Assembly: GCA_027858995.1 (NCBI GenBank)
Contig: JAQIBP010000123.1
Span: 1-41,636, forward strand
Source of the DNA: Deltaproteobacteria bacterium
GTDB lineage: Bacteria; Desulfobacterota; Desulfobacteria; Desulfobacterales; Desulfobacteraceae
Direction: 5' to 3'
DNA: 41,636 bases
Within the stretch, counting starts at the first letter, position 1; the number at the start of each line of letters is the position of its first letter. This document shows, in pieces, positions 33,831-41,636 of the stretch. The position numbers were made by a program, and so were the translations under genes. The notes under the pieces are model-generated. The model was not told where the DNA came from. It did no database searches and worked only from the letters and a program-made list of their open reading frames with translations.

Positions 33831-33873
33831 AAATATACTTGACATAGATTTAAAATATATGTCAAGTATATTT
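33831..33873. promoter_or_regulatory. Perfect 16-bp inverted repeat between gntR and the biotin carrier gene (candidate operator)
   Basis: AAATATACTTGACATA at 33831-33846 and its exact reverse complement at 33858-33873 are separated by 11 nt, in the 141-bp divergent promoter region. Each arm contains TTGACA, a -35-like hexamer, one per direction, so a bound repressor could block both promoters. I could not place -10 boxes with confidence. The GntR protein encoded next door is the natural candidate to bind it. Confidence 0.6.
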
Positions 33874-33916
33874 ATAAAAAAAATTTATATTTAAATTATA
33901 ATTAAAGGAGAAATGT

Positions 33917-34168
33917 ATGGATGATAAAGTATATAAGGTTGCATCACCGGTCATGGGGACTTTTTATCGTGCTTCAGTTTCGGGACAGCCACCTTTAATA
34001 GAAGTCGGACAAAAAATCAGTGCTTCTGATATTGTATGCGTGATTGAATCAATGAAAATATTTACAGAAATCCGCAGTGAATATGCAGGTGTTGTAAAAG
34101 AGATTCTGGTGGAGAATGAAGAACCTGTCATGAAAAGACAAGAGCTTATTATTATAGAAAAGATATGA
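33917..34168 (+). CDS. Biotin carboxyl carrier protein (stand-alone biotinyl domain)
   Basis: Only 83 residues, essentially a bare biotinyl domain, about half the length of AccB, which has an N-terminal extension and Ala/Pro linker. KVASPVMGTFYRA begins the domain and the biotinylated lysine is K47 in CVIESMKIFTEI, with Ser before Met-Lys where AMKM is the usual motif. AGVVKEILVENEEPV closes the domain. The ribosome site AAAGGAG is well placed. It is followed by the biotin carboxylase gene after 47 bp. The operon faces away from gntR and pxpABC, so this carrier and carboxylase probably serve the Pxp-type carboxyltransferase-like subunits rather than fatty-acid synthesis. Confidence 0.9.
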   Translation: MDDKVYKVASPVMGTFYRASVSGQPPLIEVGQKISASDIVCVIESMKIFTEIRSEYAGVVKEILVENEEPVMKRQELIIIEKI

Positions 34169-34215
34169 GGTTGTGACTTGAAAATATGCAGATATTACAA
34201 TAAAGGGGATTTATA

Positions 34216-35556
34216 ATGTTCAAACGCATCTTAATTGCAAACCGGGGCGAGATTGCCGTAAGAATTATTCGTACCTGTAAAGAGATGGGAATAAAGACTA
34301 TTGCTGTCTTTTCCGATGCAGACAAGGACAGCCTCCACGTCAGATATGCGGACGATGCTGTAAATATCGGTCCGGCCTTGAGTTATAAAAGCTATTTAAA
34401 TGTAGAGAACATTATCCAGGCGGCAAAAGAATTCAAAGCCGATGCTGTCCATCCTGGATACGGCTTTTTATCTGAAAATGCCGGTTTTGCTCAGGCTTGT
34501 CAGGACAGCGGCATAACTTTTATCGGACCTTCTGCCGAAATTATTGAAAAAGCAGGCAATAAATCAGCAGCAAGGCAGATATTGATTAAGCTTGGGATTC
34601 CGGTTATTCCTGGAAGCGATGATGTTATTCCATCTGCTGACAAAGCGTGTAAAGTGGCTGACAAGGTTGGGTTTCCCGTAATTTTAAAGGCTTCAGGCGG
34701 AGGCGGCGGCAGAGGCATGAGAATTGCTAAAAATCGGCAGGAACTTATTGAAGCCTTTCCCATGGCTTCAGGAGAGGCAGAAGCAAGTTTTGGCAACCCT
34801 GACATCTACCTTGAAAAATATATTGAACAGCCCAGGCACATCGAAATCCAGCTTCTGGGTGATATGTCAGGCAATTTTGTTCACCTCCTGGAGCGCGAAT
34901 GCAGCATACAGATGAGATATCAAAAACTCATTGAAGAAGCTCCCTCATCCTTTGTGGATGATGAATTTAGGGAAATTCTTGGTGAAACAGCAATAAAAAT
35001 TGCCAAGGCTATTGGATACTTCAATGCCGGCACCATGGAGTTTCTTGTTGATAAAAATAAAAATTTTTATTTTATGGAAGTTAATGCCAGGGTTCAGGTT
35101 GAACACCCTGTTACAGAATTGATAACAGGTATTGATATTGTAAAACAACAGATTTTAATTGCAGCTGGTAAAAAGCTTGAGATCAAACAGGAAGAAATTA
35201 ATGCCAATGGCTGGTCCATGGAGTGTAGAATCAATGCTTCAGATCCCCAGGATAATTTTATGCCCTCGCCCGGTGAAATTGAGTCAATCATTTTTCCAGG
35301 CGGACCAGGGGTCAGGATTGATACCCATATCCATGATAAATACATGGTCGGCCCTTTTTATGATTCTCTTATTGCAAAACTTGTCGTCTGGGCAAAGGAT
35401 CGGCCTTCTGCCGTAAAACGTATGGCAAGGGCATTGGATGAGTTTGAAATCAAAGGGATTCAAACTACCATTCCATTTTTTAAAAAGATATTTAAGAACA
35501 GAGATTTTCAAACGGGTGATATTGATACTCACTTTTTGGAAAACAGTAAATTGTAA
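34216..35556 (+). CDS. Biotin carboxylase subunit (AccC-like)
   Basis: 446 residues, the normal AccC length. FKRILIANRGEIAVRIIRTCKEMGI opens the preATP-grasp domain in family style; the ATP-grasp domain has VILKASGGGGGRGMRIA, ERECSIQMRYQKLIEEAPS and EVNARVQVEHPVTE; the C-terminal domain has SMECRINASDPQDNF and a terminal region of usual length. It carboxylates biotin on the carrier protein using ATP and bicarbonate. It is the second gene of the two-gene plus-strand unit, with AAAGGGG upstream, and ends at a good intrinsic terminator. Its neighbourhood (pxpABC, GntR, TRAP transporter) suggests a dedicated carboxylase; a role as the cell's acetyl-CoA carboxylase subunit cannot be excluded. Confidence 0.93.
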   Translation: MFKRILIANRGEIAVRIIRTCKEMGIKTIAVFSDADKDSLHVRYADDAVNIGPALSYKSYLNVENIIQAAKEFKADAVHPGYGFLSENAGFAQACQDSGITFIGPSAEIIEKAGNKSAARQILIKLGIPVIPGSDDVIPSADKACKVADKVGFPVILKASGGGGGRGMRIAKNRQELIEAFPMASGEAEASFGNPDIYLEKYIEQPRHIEIQLLGDMSGNFVHLLERECSIQMRYQKLIEEAPSSFVDDEFREILGETAIKIAKAIGYFNAGTMEFLVDKNKNFYFMEVNARVQVEHPVTELITGIDIVKQQILIAAGKKLEIKQEEINANGWSMECRINASDPQDNFMPSPGEIESIIFPGGPGVRIDTHIHDKYMVGPFYDSLIAKLVVWAKDRPSAVKRMARALDEFEIKGIQTTIPFFKKIFKNRDFQTGDIDTHFLENSKL

Positions 35557-35713
35557 TAGGTCTGACCTGGTTAAATAAATGGGCAACCTCATGCTGCCCT
35601 TTTTTGAGACTTTTTTTGATCATATCTGCACTTGTTGCAGAAATTAAAAACCCTGGGGTTTTTTCATCAAAAGCCTCAGCCAGAAATGGGGCTGCATGAT
35701 TTTTTACAGTCAC
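35492..35713 (-). CDS. Possible small coupled ORF after copA (doubtful)
   Basis: 73 codons starting at a GTG that overlaps the copA stop (TAGTG), a typical coupling arrangement. The product (TVKNHAAPFLAEAFDEKTPG at its start, then SADMIKKSLKKG) has a soluble, ordinary composition but no motif that I recognise. Against it: the last ~65 bp run antisense through the end of the biotin carboxylase gene, and the middle overlaps that operon's terminator. It may be a real small protein, the eroded remainder of a longer gene, or chance. Confidence 0.25.
   Translation of the reverse strand: MTVKNHAAPFLAEAFDEKTPGFLISATSADMIKKSLKKGQHEVAHLFNQVRPITIYCFPKSEYQYHPFENLCS
35581..35605 (+). terminator. Intrinsic terminator after the biotin carboxylase gene
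   Basis: GGGCA (35581-35585) pairs with TGCCC (35595-35599) and is followed directly by six T. It lies 25 bp after the stop codon. The stem is short, but the arrangement is that of a rho-independent terminator for the two-gene biotin operon. Confidence 0.65.
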
Positions 35714-38172
35714 TATTTTATATCAGCATTATAAAGGCGCAGGCTGTTTGTCACCACTGATATGCTGCTGCCTGCCATGGCAAGGGCTGCAAGAATGGGA
35801 TGAAGCTGCCTTAAAAATTCAGGGAACATTTCAAAAGGTGCAAGAATTCCTGCTGCAACCGGTATCAGAATAATATTATAAATAAATGCCAGGAATAAAT
35901 TCTGTCTGATTGTGGAAATGGTTTTTCTGCTGATTTTAATGGCTTTTGGAATACCGGTCAGTTTACCGCCTGAAAGGATAACATCCCCTGTTTCAATTGC
36001 AATATCAGTTCCAGTGCCAATGGCAAAGCCTATATCAGCCATGGCAAGGGCAGGTGCATCATTTATGCCGTCTCCCACCATACCCACCATTACACTGTTT
36101 TGCTGCAAAATCTCTACTTCTCCTGATTTCTCTTCAGGCTTTACTTCGGCTTTGATCTCATCCACATTGACTTCATCACCAATGGCTCTTGCTGTCTGCA
36201 GATTATCTCCTGTAAGCATTACAACTTTAAGATTTTCTTCGTGAAGTTCTTCAATGGCCTGTTTTGATTCCGGCTTTAATACATCTGAAACTGAAATTAT
36301 ACCAAGCACATCTTTATCTTTTGCCAGCACCATCACAGTCCTGCCCCTGTTCTGCAGATCAAAGATTGATTGTTTGATATCTTCTGTCAGCATTGAATCC
36401 TGATCAAACCATCCTGGTTTTCCGAATTTATAAACCTTATCATCAAGCTGTGCTTCCACACCAAAACCGCTGTGGGCTTTAAAATTCTGCGGGTCAATCA
36501 AAGTGAGATTTTGTTCCAGGGCAAAAGTTACAATGGATCTGCCGATTGGATGTTCAGATCCTTTTTCCAGTGAAGCGGCAAAAATCAGGAGCTCTTCAGC
36601 TGATATGTCAAAATTTTTATTGGGAATCTTGTCAACCACTGTGGGTTTGCCCATGGTAATGGTACCTGTTTTATCAAGCACAATGGTTTCAAGCCTGGCT
36701 GCATTTTCAAGGGCTTCACTCCTTTTAAATAAAATCCCGTTTTCCGCACCTTTGCCGGTTCCTGCCATGATGGCTGTGGGAGTTGCAAGTCCCAGGGCAC
36801 ATGGACATGCAATCACAAGGACTGCAACCATTCTGATCATTGAAGGAACAAATTCTCCTGTTACTCCCCACCAGATTCCAAAGGTAATTACTGCAATGGT
36901 TATGACTGCAGGGACAAATATCGCAGCCACTCTGTCTGCAAGAGCCTGGATTGGAGCTTTGCTGCCCTGGGCTTCCTGGACAAGTTTTATGATCTGGGCC
37001 AGGGCAGTGTTTTTGCCCACACGTGTGGCTTTGAATTTTAACAGGCCTTCACCATTTACAGTACCGCCGGTGACTGCATCCTCTTTTGTCTTATCAACGG
37101 GAATTGGTTCTCCTGTAAGCATGGATTCATCAATGGTCGAGCTTCCCTCTATAATGACTCCATCAACAGAGATTCTCTCTCCAGGTCTTATAACAACAAT
37201 ATCATCCAGCCTGACCATTGATATGGGAACTTCCTTTTCCACACCATTTTCAATAATAAAAGCAGTTTTGGGCTGAAGTCCCATGAGTTTTTTTATGGCG
37301 CCCCCTGTTTTGCCTTTGGTCCTGGCTTCAAGGAGCTTGCCAAATTTTATCAAAGTAATAATCACGGCAGAGGTTTCAAAATAGACATGATCTCCAAGAC
37401 CAGAAAACAGTAAGATAGAAATGGAATAAAAATATGCAACAGAAGAGCCAAGGGCAATAAGCACATCCATGTTAGTGCTTCTGTTTTTTAAATTTTTATA
37501 TGCCCCAATATAATAATCTATCCCTGTGTAAAACTGGACAGGTGTTGCAAGAAAAAGGAAAAACCAGTTGACCCATGAAGCATGACTCCAGGAACCAATG
37601 AGACCAAAATCCCGTGACATACTCATGAGAAAGAGAGGCAGGGCAAAAACAACACCAATAATAAATTTTTGAGTCTGATCCTTGATTTCAGCATTTCTTG
37701 CTATCTCTTCAACATCTTTTTCGCCATCTTTTAAATCCAGGCTGTCATCAACAATAATTAAATCAAACCCGATTTTTTTAATCCTGGCAACAATATCATC
37801 AATGCTGACTATGGAGGGAATATAATCAATGAGCAGTTTTTCCGTTGCAAAATTTACAGATGCTGTAACAATGCCCAAAGTTTTTTTATTTAAGGTCCGC
37901 TCTATATTGGCAGCACAATTAGCGCAGCTCATACCGGTGACAGGTATCTCCTTTCGATCAAATGGAACCTTAAAACCCAGATCCTGAATTTTATTGATAA
38001 TTTCATTAAGAGATATTCCTGCAGGATCAAATGATATCACTGCCTGATCAGCTGCAAAGTTCACATTGGCATTTGATACTCCATCCAGCTTACTGACAGT
38101 TCTTGTAATATTTGCCGAGCAGTTTGCACAGCTCATTCCAGTAATGGAAAGAGTCAGAGTTTGTTCATTCAT
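35713..38172 (-). CDS. copA: Copper-translocating P1B-type ATPase
   Basis: 819 residues from ATG 38172, chosen because AGGAGA lies just upstream; an ATG 21 bp earlier is in frame but the ribosome site is inside that extension. Two N-terminal heavy-metal-binding domains each carry GMSCANC (Cys15/18 and Cys83/86). Eight membrane segments follow. The transport motif [12 protein letters not shown] is near residue 456, the phosphorylated Asp in DKTGT near 499, SEHPIGRSI in the nucleotide domain, and [16 protein letters not shown] near 701. The C-terminal [22 protein letters not shown] is typical of Cu(I) exporters. It pumps Cu+ out of the cytoplasm. No CueR/CsoR regulator or metallochaperone gene is adjacent. 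It appears monocistronic. Confidence 0.96.
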   Translation of the reverse strand: MNEQTLTLSITGMSCANCSANITRTVSKLDGVSNANVNFAADQAVISFDPAGISLNEIINKIQDLGFKVPFDRKEIPVTGMSCANCAANIERTLNKKTLGIVTASVNFATEKLLIDYIPSIVSIDDIVARIKKIGFDLIIVDDSLDLKDGEKDVEEIARNAEIKDQTQKFIIGVVFALPLFLMSMSRDFGLIGSWSHASWVNWFFLFLATPVQFYTGIDYYIGAYKNLKNRSTNMDVLIALGSSVAYFYSISILLFSGLGDHVYFETSAVIITLIKFGKLLEARTKGKTGGAIKKLMGLQPKTAFIIENGVEKEVPISMVRLDDIVVIRPGERISVDGVIIEGSSTIDESMLTGEPIPVDKTKEDAVTGGTVNGEGLLKFKATRVGKNTALAQIIKLVQEAQGSKAPIQALADRVAAIFVPAVITIAVITFGIWWGVTGEFVPSMIRMVAVLVIACPCALGLATPTAIMAGTGKGAENGILFKRSEALENAARLETIVLDKTGTITMGKPTVVDKIPNKNFDISAEELLIFAASLEKGSEHPIGRSIVTFALEQNLTLIDPQNFKAHSGFGVEAQLDDKVYKFGKPGWFDQDSMLTEDIKQSIFDLQNRGRTVMVLAKDKDVLGIISVSDVLKPESKQAIEELHEENLKVVMLTGDNLQTARAIGDEVNVDEIKAEVKPEEKSGEVEILQQNSVMVGMVGDGINDAPALAMADIGFAIGTGTDIAIETGDVILSGGKLTGIPKAIKISRKTISTIRQNLFLAFIYNIILIPVAAGILAPFEMFPEFLRQLHPILAALAMAGSSISVVTNSLRLYNADIK

Positions 38173-38411
38173 TAATGTTCTCCTGAAAATCATAATATTT
38201 CAAGCTATTCTTACATCATAAGATTGAATATAAGCACAAATATATAATTTTCAAAAAATTCTTAAAATTTTTTATTTTTGTTCTGTTTTGTCGAAAACTT
38301 GTTTGTATGGCATGATAATATGTGCTAATGCTGTTAAACGGGAACTTGATGAAACTCATAAATAGATGGGTTTAGAATGATAAAAAAGGCAACTAATCTG
38401 GAGAATAATTA

Positions 38412-39269
38412 ATGCTGAAGAATTCTTTTCAACATATACCTGGCATCGGGGAAAAAACAGAAAGACAACTGTGGAAATCTGGAATAATTAACTGGAAAAG
38501 TTTTTCCCAAACAGCACAAACAAAGCTGTCACCAAAAAAACATGAATCCATGACAGATTATATAAAAATATCCAAAAAAAATCTGCAAAACAGTAACCCG
38601 AGATTTTTTACTGAACTTCTTCCAGCAGCACAGCACTGGCGTATTTTTTCAGCATTCAGGAATTCAACAGCTTATATTGATATAGAGACAACCGGGTTGG
38701 ATTCATGGGGTTTTGACATTACAACCATTGCTCTGTATGACGGCAAGTCCATTAAATACTATATCAATGGACAGAATCTTGATGATTTTATTGATGATAT
38801 TCAAAAATACAGTGTTATTGTAACATACAATGGAAAAACTTTTGATGTGCCCTTTATTCAAAATTATTTTGGAATAAAATTAAACAATGCCCACATCGAT
38901 CTAAGGTATGTCTTGAAATCCCTTGGATATTCAGGTGGATTGAAAAAATGTGAAAAAGCCATGGGAATTGATAGAGGAGACTTGAGCGGGGTTGATGGAT
39001 ATTTTGCAGTTCTGCTCTGGCGTGATTACAAGCAGAATCAAAATGAAAAGGCGCTTGAAACACTGCTTGCTTACAATATTGAGGATGTGGTCAATCTCGA
39101 AATTCTGATGGTAATGGCTTACAATATGAAAGTTGAAGGCACTCCTTTTTTTGATACATACCAGCTGCCTGTGCCACAAACCCCAAAAATACCATTTAAG
39201 CCTGATCCTGCAACCATTGATCGAATAAAACATGAAATTTTTTCTTCCCCCGACCCGTACCAGTTTTGA
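38412..39269 (+). CDS. YprB-like ribonuclease H-fold exonuclease domain protein
   Basis: 285 residues. An N-terminal helix-hairpin-helix-like stretch (HIPGIGEKTERQLWKSGI) suggests DNA or RNA binding. From about residue 85 comes an RNase H-like DEDD domain: TAYIDIETTGLDSW (motif I, DxE), VTYNGKTFDVPFIQNYF (motif II), and AYNIEDVVNLEILM (motif III with its Asp) after the block LKSLGYSGGLKKCEKAMGI. This is the arrangement of the YprB family, predicted 3'-5' exonucleases of unknown biological role. GGAG stands 9 nt before the start. It is divergent from copA and convergent with the GAF gene, apparently monocistronic. Fold assignment is good; the substrate is unknown. Confidence 0.82.
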   Translation: MLKNSFQHIPGIGEKTERQLWKSGIINWKSFSQTAQTKLSPKKHESMTDYIKISKKNLQNSNPRFFTELLPAAQHWRIFSAFRNSTAYIDIETTGLDSWGFDITTIALYDGKSIKYYINGQNLDDFIDDIQKYSVIVTYNGKTFDVPFIQNYFGIKLNNAHIDLRYVLKSLGYSGGLKKCEKAMGIDRGDLSGVDGYFAVLLWRDYKQNQNEKALETLLAYNIEDVVNLEILMVMAYNMKVEGTPFFDTYQLPVPQTPKIPFKPDPATIDRIKHEIFSSPDPYQF

Positions 39270-39341
39270 GTTCATTAAGATTTAAACTGATATTATTGAT
39301 ATTCTGGATGCCTGCATCACATGTTTTACTAAATTTCCAGA

Positions 39342-39893
39342 CTATAACCATATGGGATGGATTGCTTTCATTGTATCTTTTGTGCATTGTATTACGCTGG
39401 CAAGCCTGAAATATCTAAGTGACATGCCAATGCCCCGGGTCATCAGTTCAAGATAGGAGAGTTCCTGATCTGTTATTTCCCAGGGTTCTGAATGATAAAG
39501 TCTCAATGCTCCAATTATTTTCCCCTTCAGATTTATTGGAATTGAAACAATGGACCTGACACCTTCATTTTTTGCTTTTTCAGGATATTGAAGCTGATCG
39601 CTCTCCTCTGTATCAGTAATGATAACGGGTTTTAGATTGGATGACAGCTTGATACTTTGATCCACCAGGATAGGCCCCTTGTTAATATATTCAATGCTTA
39701 AGCCTTCAGTGGCAAGGAGCTCCAGCTCTTCCGCAACCGGGTTCACTACAAAAATGCTGGCCCCTTTTACGCCTATGACCGCCACCAGCAGGTGTGTCAG
39801 CTGGTAACCCAGGATTGTCGGATCTGTTGCATCAAAAATAGTATCCACAATCAATTTATATTTTTCAAGATCCAGTTTTTGCTCATGTTTCAT
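39342..39893 (-). CDS. GAF-domain sensor protein
   Basis: 183 residues from ATG 39893: AGGAGG lies 6 nt before it, inside an alternative ORF that would start 27 bp earlier. A single GAF domain fills most of the protein: GYQLTHLLVAVIGVKGASIFVVNPVAEELELLATEGLS, KPVIITDTEES, RSIVSIPINLKGKIIGALRLYHSEP and a closing helix. There is no output domain, so it would act by binding a ligand and interacting with another protein. It is the second gene of a two-gene minus-strand unit, 45 bp after the universal stress protein gene, which hints at a joint stress- or energy-sensing role. The ligand is unknown. Confidence 0.82.
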   Translation of the reverse strand: MKHEQKLDLEKYKLIVDTIFDATDPTILGYQLTHLLVAVIGVKGASIFVVNPVAEELELLATEGLSIEYINKGPILVDQSIKLSSNLKPVIITDTEESDQLQYPEKAKNEGVRSIVSIPINLKGKIIGALRLYHSEPWEITDQELSYLELMTRGIGMSLRYFRLASVIQCTKDTMKAIHPIWL

Positions 39894-39938
39894 ATCTTTC
39901 CTCCTTTTGTTGGTGTTCATAATTAAAATGTGTGATTT

Positions 39939-40403
39939 TTAATTTACGATATGAACATTGATTACCCCGTCACTGCATTGGGTGAGTCTTTTTGATATAC
40001 TTCTGCTGAAATAATTGAGAATATTGCCAGGATTTCTGTTCAGCACAACAACATTAAAATTCTCTAATTTCCATAACTGGATAATATCCGCAGCAATATC
40101 TGTTTTTATAGGTTGGAAAAGACAATGAACATTTTGTGAGGCAAAACCGTAATCCACCAGCACCCCCCTGACCTTCTCCATAGCCTGCCTGCGTTCTTCC
40201 CGCTGCTGGCGCAAATAGTAGATATTGAGCTTCATTTTTTCCATAATAGTATTGTTTTTAACATTGATTTCCGGTACAGATGCAAAGGCATGAAAAAGTG
40301 TGATTTCAACCTCTTTCTCCCTTCTGTATCGCTGTCCAGTGTAATGAACCGCTTTTTCGTCATTCGGTTTAAAATTGTAGGGTATTAATATTTTGACTAC
40401 CAT
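39939..40403 (-). CDS. Universal stress protein (UspA-like)
   Basis: 154 residues of the Rossmann-like UspA fold: VVKILIPYNFKPNDEKAVHYTGQ (strand 1 and helix 1), EVEITLFHAFASVPE (strand 2) and FNVVVLNRNPGNILNYFSRSISKRLTQCSDGVINVHIVN. The last block corresponds to the ATP-binding G-2X-G-9X-G(S/T) region but reads NRNPGNILNYFSRSISKRL, without the full glycine pattern, so nucleotide binding is doubtful. A charged helical insertion (YYLRQQREERRQAMEKVR) is longer than usual. The ribosome site AAAGGAGGG is strong. It is co-transcribed with the GAF gene. The ~600 bp upstream are AT-rich and without another gene. Confidence 0.85.
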   Translation of the reverse strand: MVVKILIPYNFKPNDEKAVHYTGQRYRREKEVEITLFHAFASVPEINVKNNTIMEKMKLNIYYLRQQREERRQAMEKVRGVLVDYGFASQNVHCLFQPIKTDIAADIIQLWKLENFNVVVLNRNPGNILNYFSRSISKRLTQCSDGVINVHIVN

Positions 40404-40985
40404 TTTGCCCTCCTTTCTTTTAAAAAAAATCAGGGGTTGTCAATAGTGCAAAATGCAACCTGCTTGAATTCAAAAGGATTAAACAAGTCTGATACCGAGA
40501 TGAAATGCCGGAGCAAAGGAAGATGAATTCTAAATTTCTATAATTTGTAGTATACCAGATAAATCAATAAATGTAAAATATCAAAACACCAGATTATTTG
40601 TTTTGAATTATATTTGATGCCTTTTGATTTCAAGGGAATGTAAAGAAAATAATTTAGCAGTAGAAATTATTTTTTTAAACATCTTTACGTTGCTATTGGT
40701 TTGTATTTGTTAGCATCTGAATCTTTAAGCAGAATAATAGAAACTTCATCAAGGTTACAACTTGTATTATTAAAAATTGACCGTTTATACAAAATCATGA
40801 ATAGATAATTATTCATAACTTCAATCCAGTTCTCAATTTTTAATATTATTGAGTTGAATATAGAAAATGACAGGAATTAATGCACTTTGTCCATATAGTG
40901 GAATCATAATCCAAAATTTAAAAAACATCAGATACCATATGTAGTATTTCTAAATATTTATTTGGGGTGAGCCCTATAAATACTT
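40404..40985. other. AT-rich intergenic stretch without a recognisable gene
   Basis: About 580 bp upstream of the universal stress protein gene. All frames are interrupted frequently, and I see no RNA gene, long hairpin or repeat. It should contain the promoter of the stress-protein unit on its left side. Confidence 0.6.
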
Positions 40986-41064
40986 ATGTTGCGACTTTTT
41001 TTGTTGCCAGTTTTTTCTTCGAATGAATTTTTAAAAGGATTTATTTTCTTTGGATTTAGTTCTT

Positions 41065-41211
41065 TTACTTTTTTTCTTTGGTCATGCTTTTCGCTTTTGA
41101 CAAATAGTAATCAATGCTTTGTTGATCAAATCCCGGCATGGTTTTGGCAAAATCAGCAGCTGTCTGCCTTTTTCCCCGGGCCTCATAGACCCAATGGCAT
41201 TCGTTTAAGAA
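41065..41211 (-). pseudogene. Short coding-like remnant (C-terminal fragment of an unknown protein)
   Basis: On the minus strand 49 codons are open, ending in TAA (41065-41067). The text WVYEARGKRQTAADFAKTM continues with PGFDQQSIDYYLSKAKS and ends in MTKEKK. It has the balanced composition of a real protein end, unlike the hydrophobic plus-strand frame over it. Upstream the frame is closed by a stop at 41212-41214, beside a direct repeat of CATTCGTTTAAG (41198 and 41219), and there is no start codon. I read it as the tail of a decayed gene. I do not recognise the family. Confidence 0.3.
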
Positions 41212-41518
41212 TTAAGCCCATTCGTTTAAGGAATTGCAGTGTTGGTAAGCCTATTGGTCACGTTGCCAAGATTTGTGTTTTCTTTTTATTTTCTTTTGAT
41301 GGCTGCCATTTTGGTTGAGGTTTCATGGATTTTCGAACATACGATCGGCCTGGTCTTTCTTTTTGGTATCGACCTATAATAAAATGATCTGACAGGATTA
41401 TCGCGTTCCTATATCAATCATAGATTTAGTAAGGCCATCAAACGGATTAACCTTGATCAGCCTCGAAAAGTAATAGGTACAACAAATTTTTTGGGACCGT
41501 CGCGCCATTCGCTGCGTC

Positions 41519-41624
41519 ATTATGCTGAGTTCCTGATTATGCCGAGTAGCTTACCAGTCTTCGATAGAGATTCATGCCTTTCTTAGTTAACGCCATAAAC
41601 CAATGCTTGATTACTCGGCATAAT
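41519..41624. repeat. Cluster of 13-bp direct and inverted repeats at the right edge (possible recombination site or element end)
   Basis: ATTATGCCGAGTA at 41536-41548 has an exact inverted copy, TACTCGGCATAAT, at 41612-41624, 63 bp away. A variant direct copy, ATTATGCTGAGTT, stands 17 bp before the first (41519-41531). Base composition is higher in G+C here than in the preceding kilobase. Repeated short sites of this sort are what tyrosine-recombinase or insertion-sequence ends look like, but no transposase or integrase gene is inside the window, so the identity of any element is unknown. Confidence 0.4.
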
Positions 41625-41636
41625 TCTGCTGTCTCT

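Noticed and set aside
36503-37276. A 257-codon plus-strand frame
   Set aside because: It is antisense to the most conserved part of copA (transport and phosphorylation motifs); its composition (Ser/Thr/Pro/Met) is that of a shadow frame.
40986-41318. A 110-codon plus-strand frame rich in Phe and Leu, superficially like a small membrane protein
   Set aside because: The hydrophobicity comes from T-rich DNA opposite an A-rich minus-strand coding-like remnant. It has no ribosome site, and the second half is Pro/Arg/Cys-rich without family resemblance.
1-41636. CRISPR arrays, tRNA or rRNA genes
   Set aside because: No regularly spaced direct repeats and no cloverleaf or rRNA-like sequence were recognised on either strand; a covariance-model scan would settle the tRNA question.

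Overview
The window is AT-rich bacterial DNA with about 34 intact protein genes, two decayed ones, and no rRNA, tRNA or CRISPR array that I can see. The gene content (Liv-type and TRAP uptake systems, a trimethylamine-methyltransferase-family protein without pyrrolysine, a sigma-54 activator, an acyl-CoA ligase, proline/5-oxoproline enzymes, a copper ATPase) would suit an anaerobic marine Desulfobacteraceae-like bacterium. That is an inference from style, not from a marker gene.

Layout. 1-6.5 kb: the 3' end of a Pif1-like helicase with HRDC and helix-turn-helix domains, then a giant exonuclease-RecQ-UvrD fusion that apparently begins at a non-standard ATT codon. 6.5-7.1 kb: ssb, with its terminator. 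7.2-12.6 kb: a TrmB-type regulator with a perfect operator-like palindrome, an ornithine-aminotransferase-like enzyme, an MttB-family methyltransferase convergent with it, a SAM-dependent methyltransferase and a MarR regulator. 12.7-13.9 kb: metK. 14.4-18.4 kb: a tightly overlapping operon of proline racemase family enzyme, YtcJ-type amidohydrolase and PAS-sigma-54 activator. 18.5-19.9 kb: a two-component system in ruins (kinase with a frameshift and a stop; regulator reduced to a receiver fragment joined to what looks like an HTH tail).

19.9-24.9 kb: a complete branched-chain-amino-acid-type ABC transporter. 25.1-27.5 kb: an acyl-CoA ligase and a nitroreductase. 27.6-35.6 kb: two divergent units around a GntR regulator. 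On the minus strand are a TRAP transporter (dctPQM) and pxpABC; on the plus strand are a biotin carrier protein and biotin carboxylase. A 16-bp perfect inverted repeat lies between the units. Together these make a split, biotin-carboxylase-linked 5-oxoproline (or related lactam) uptake and hydrolysis system. 35.7-40.4 kb: copA, a YprB-like RNase H-fold nuclease, a GAF protein and a universal stress protein. 40.4-41.6 kb: no intact gene; a short coding-like remnant and a cluster of inverted/direct repeats at the right edge suggest the border of a mobile or rearranged region.

The most striking non-gene signal is a family of four 126-147 bp palindromes (21.2, 24.9, 26.8 and 33.0 kb). Each abuts the stop codon of a gene. 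They share short conserved boxes, but their stem arms differ in sequence and stay complementary. Gene functions are inferred from protein motifs only; no database search was possible.
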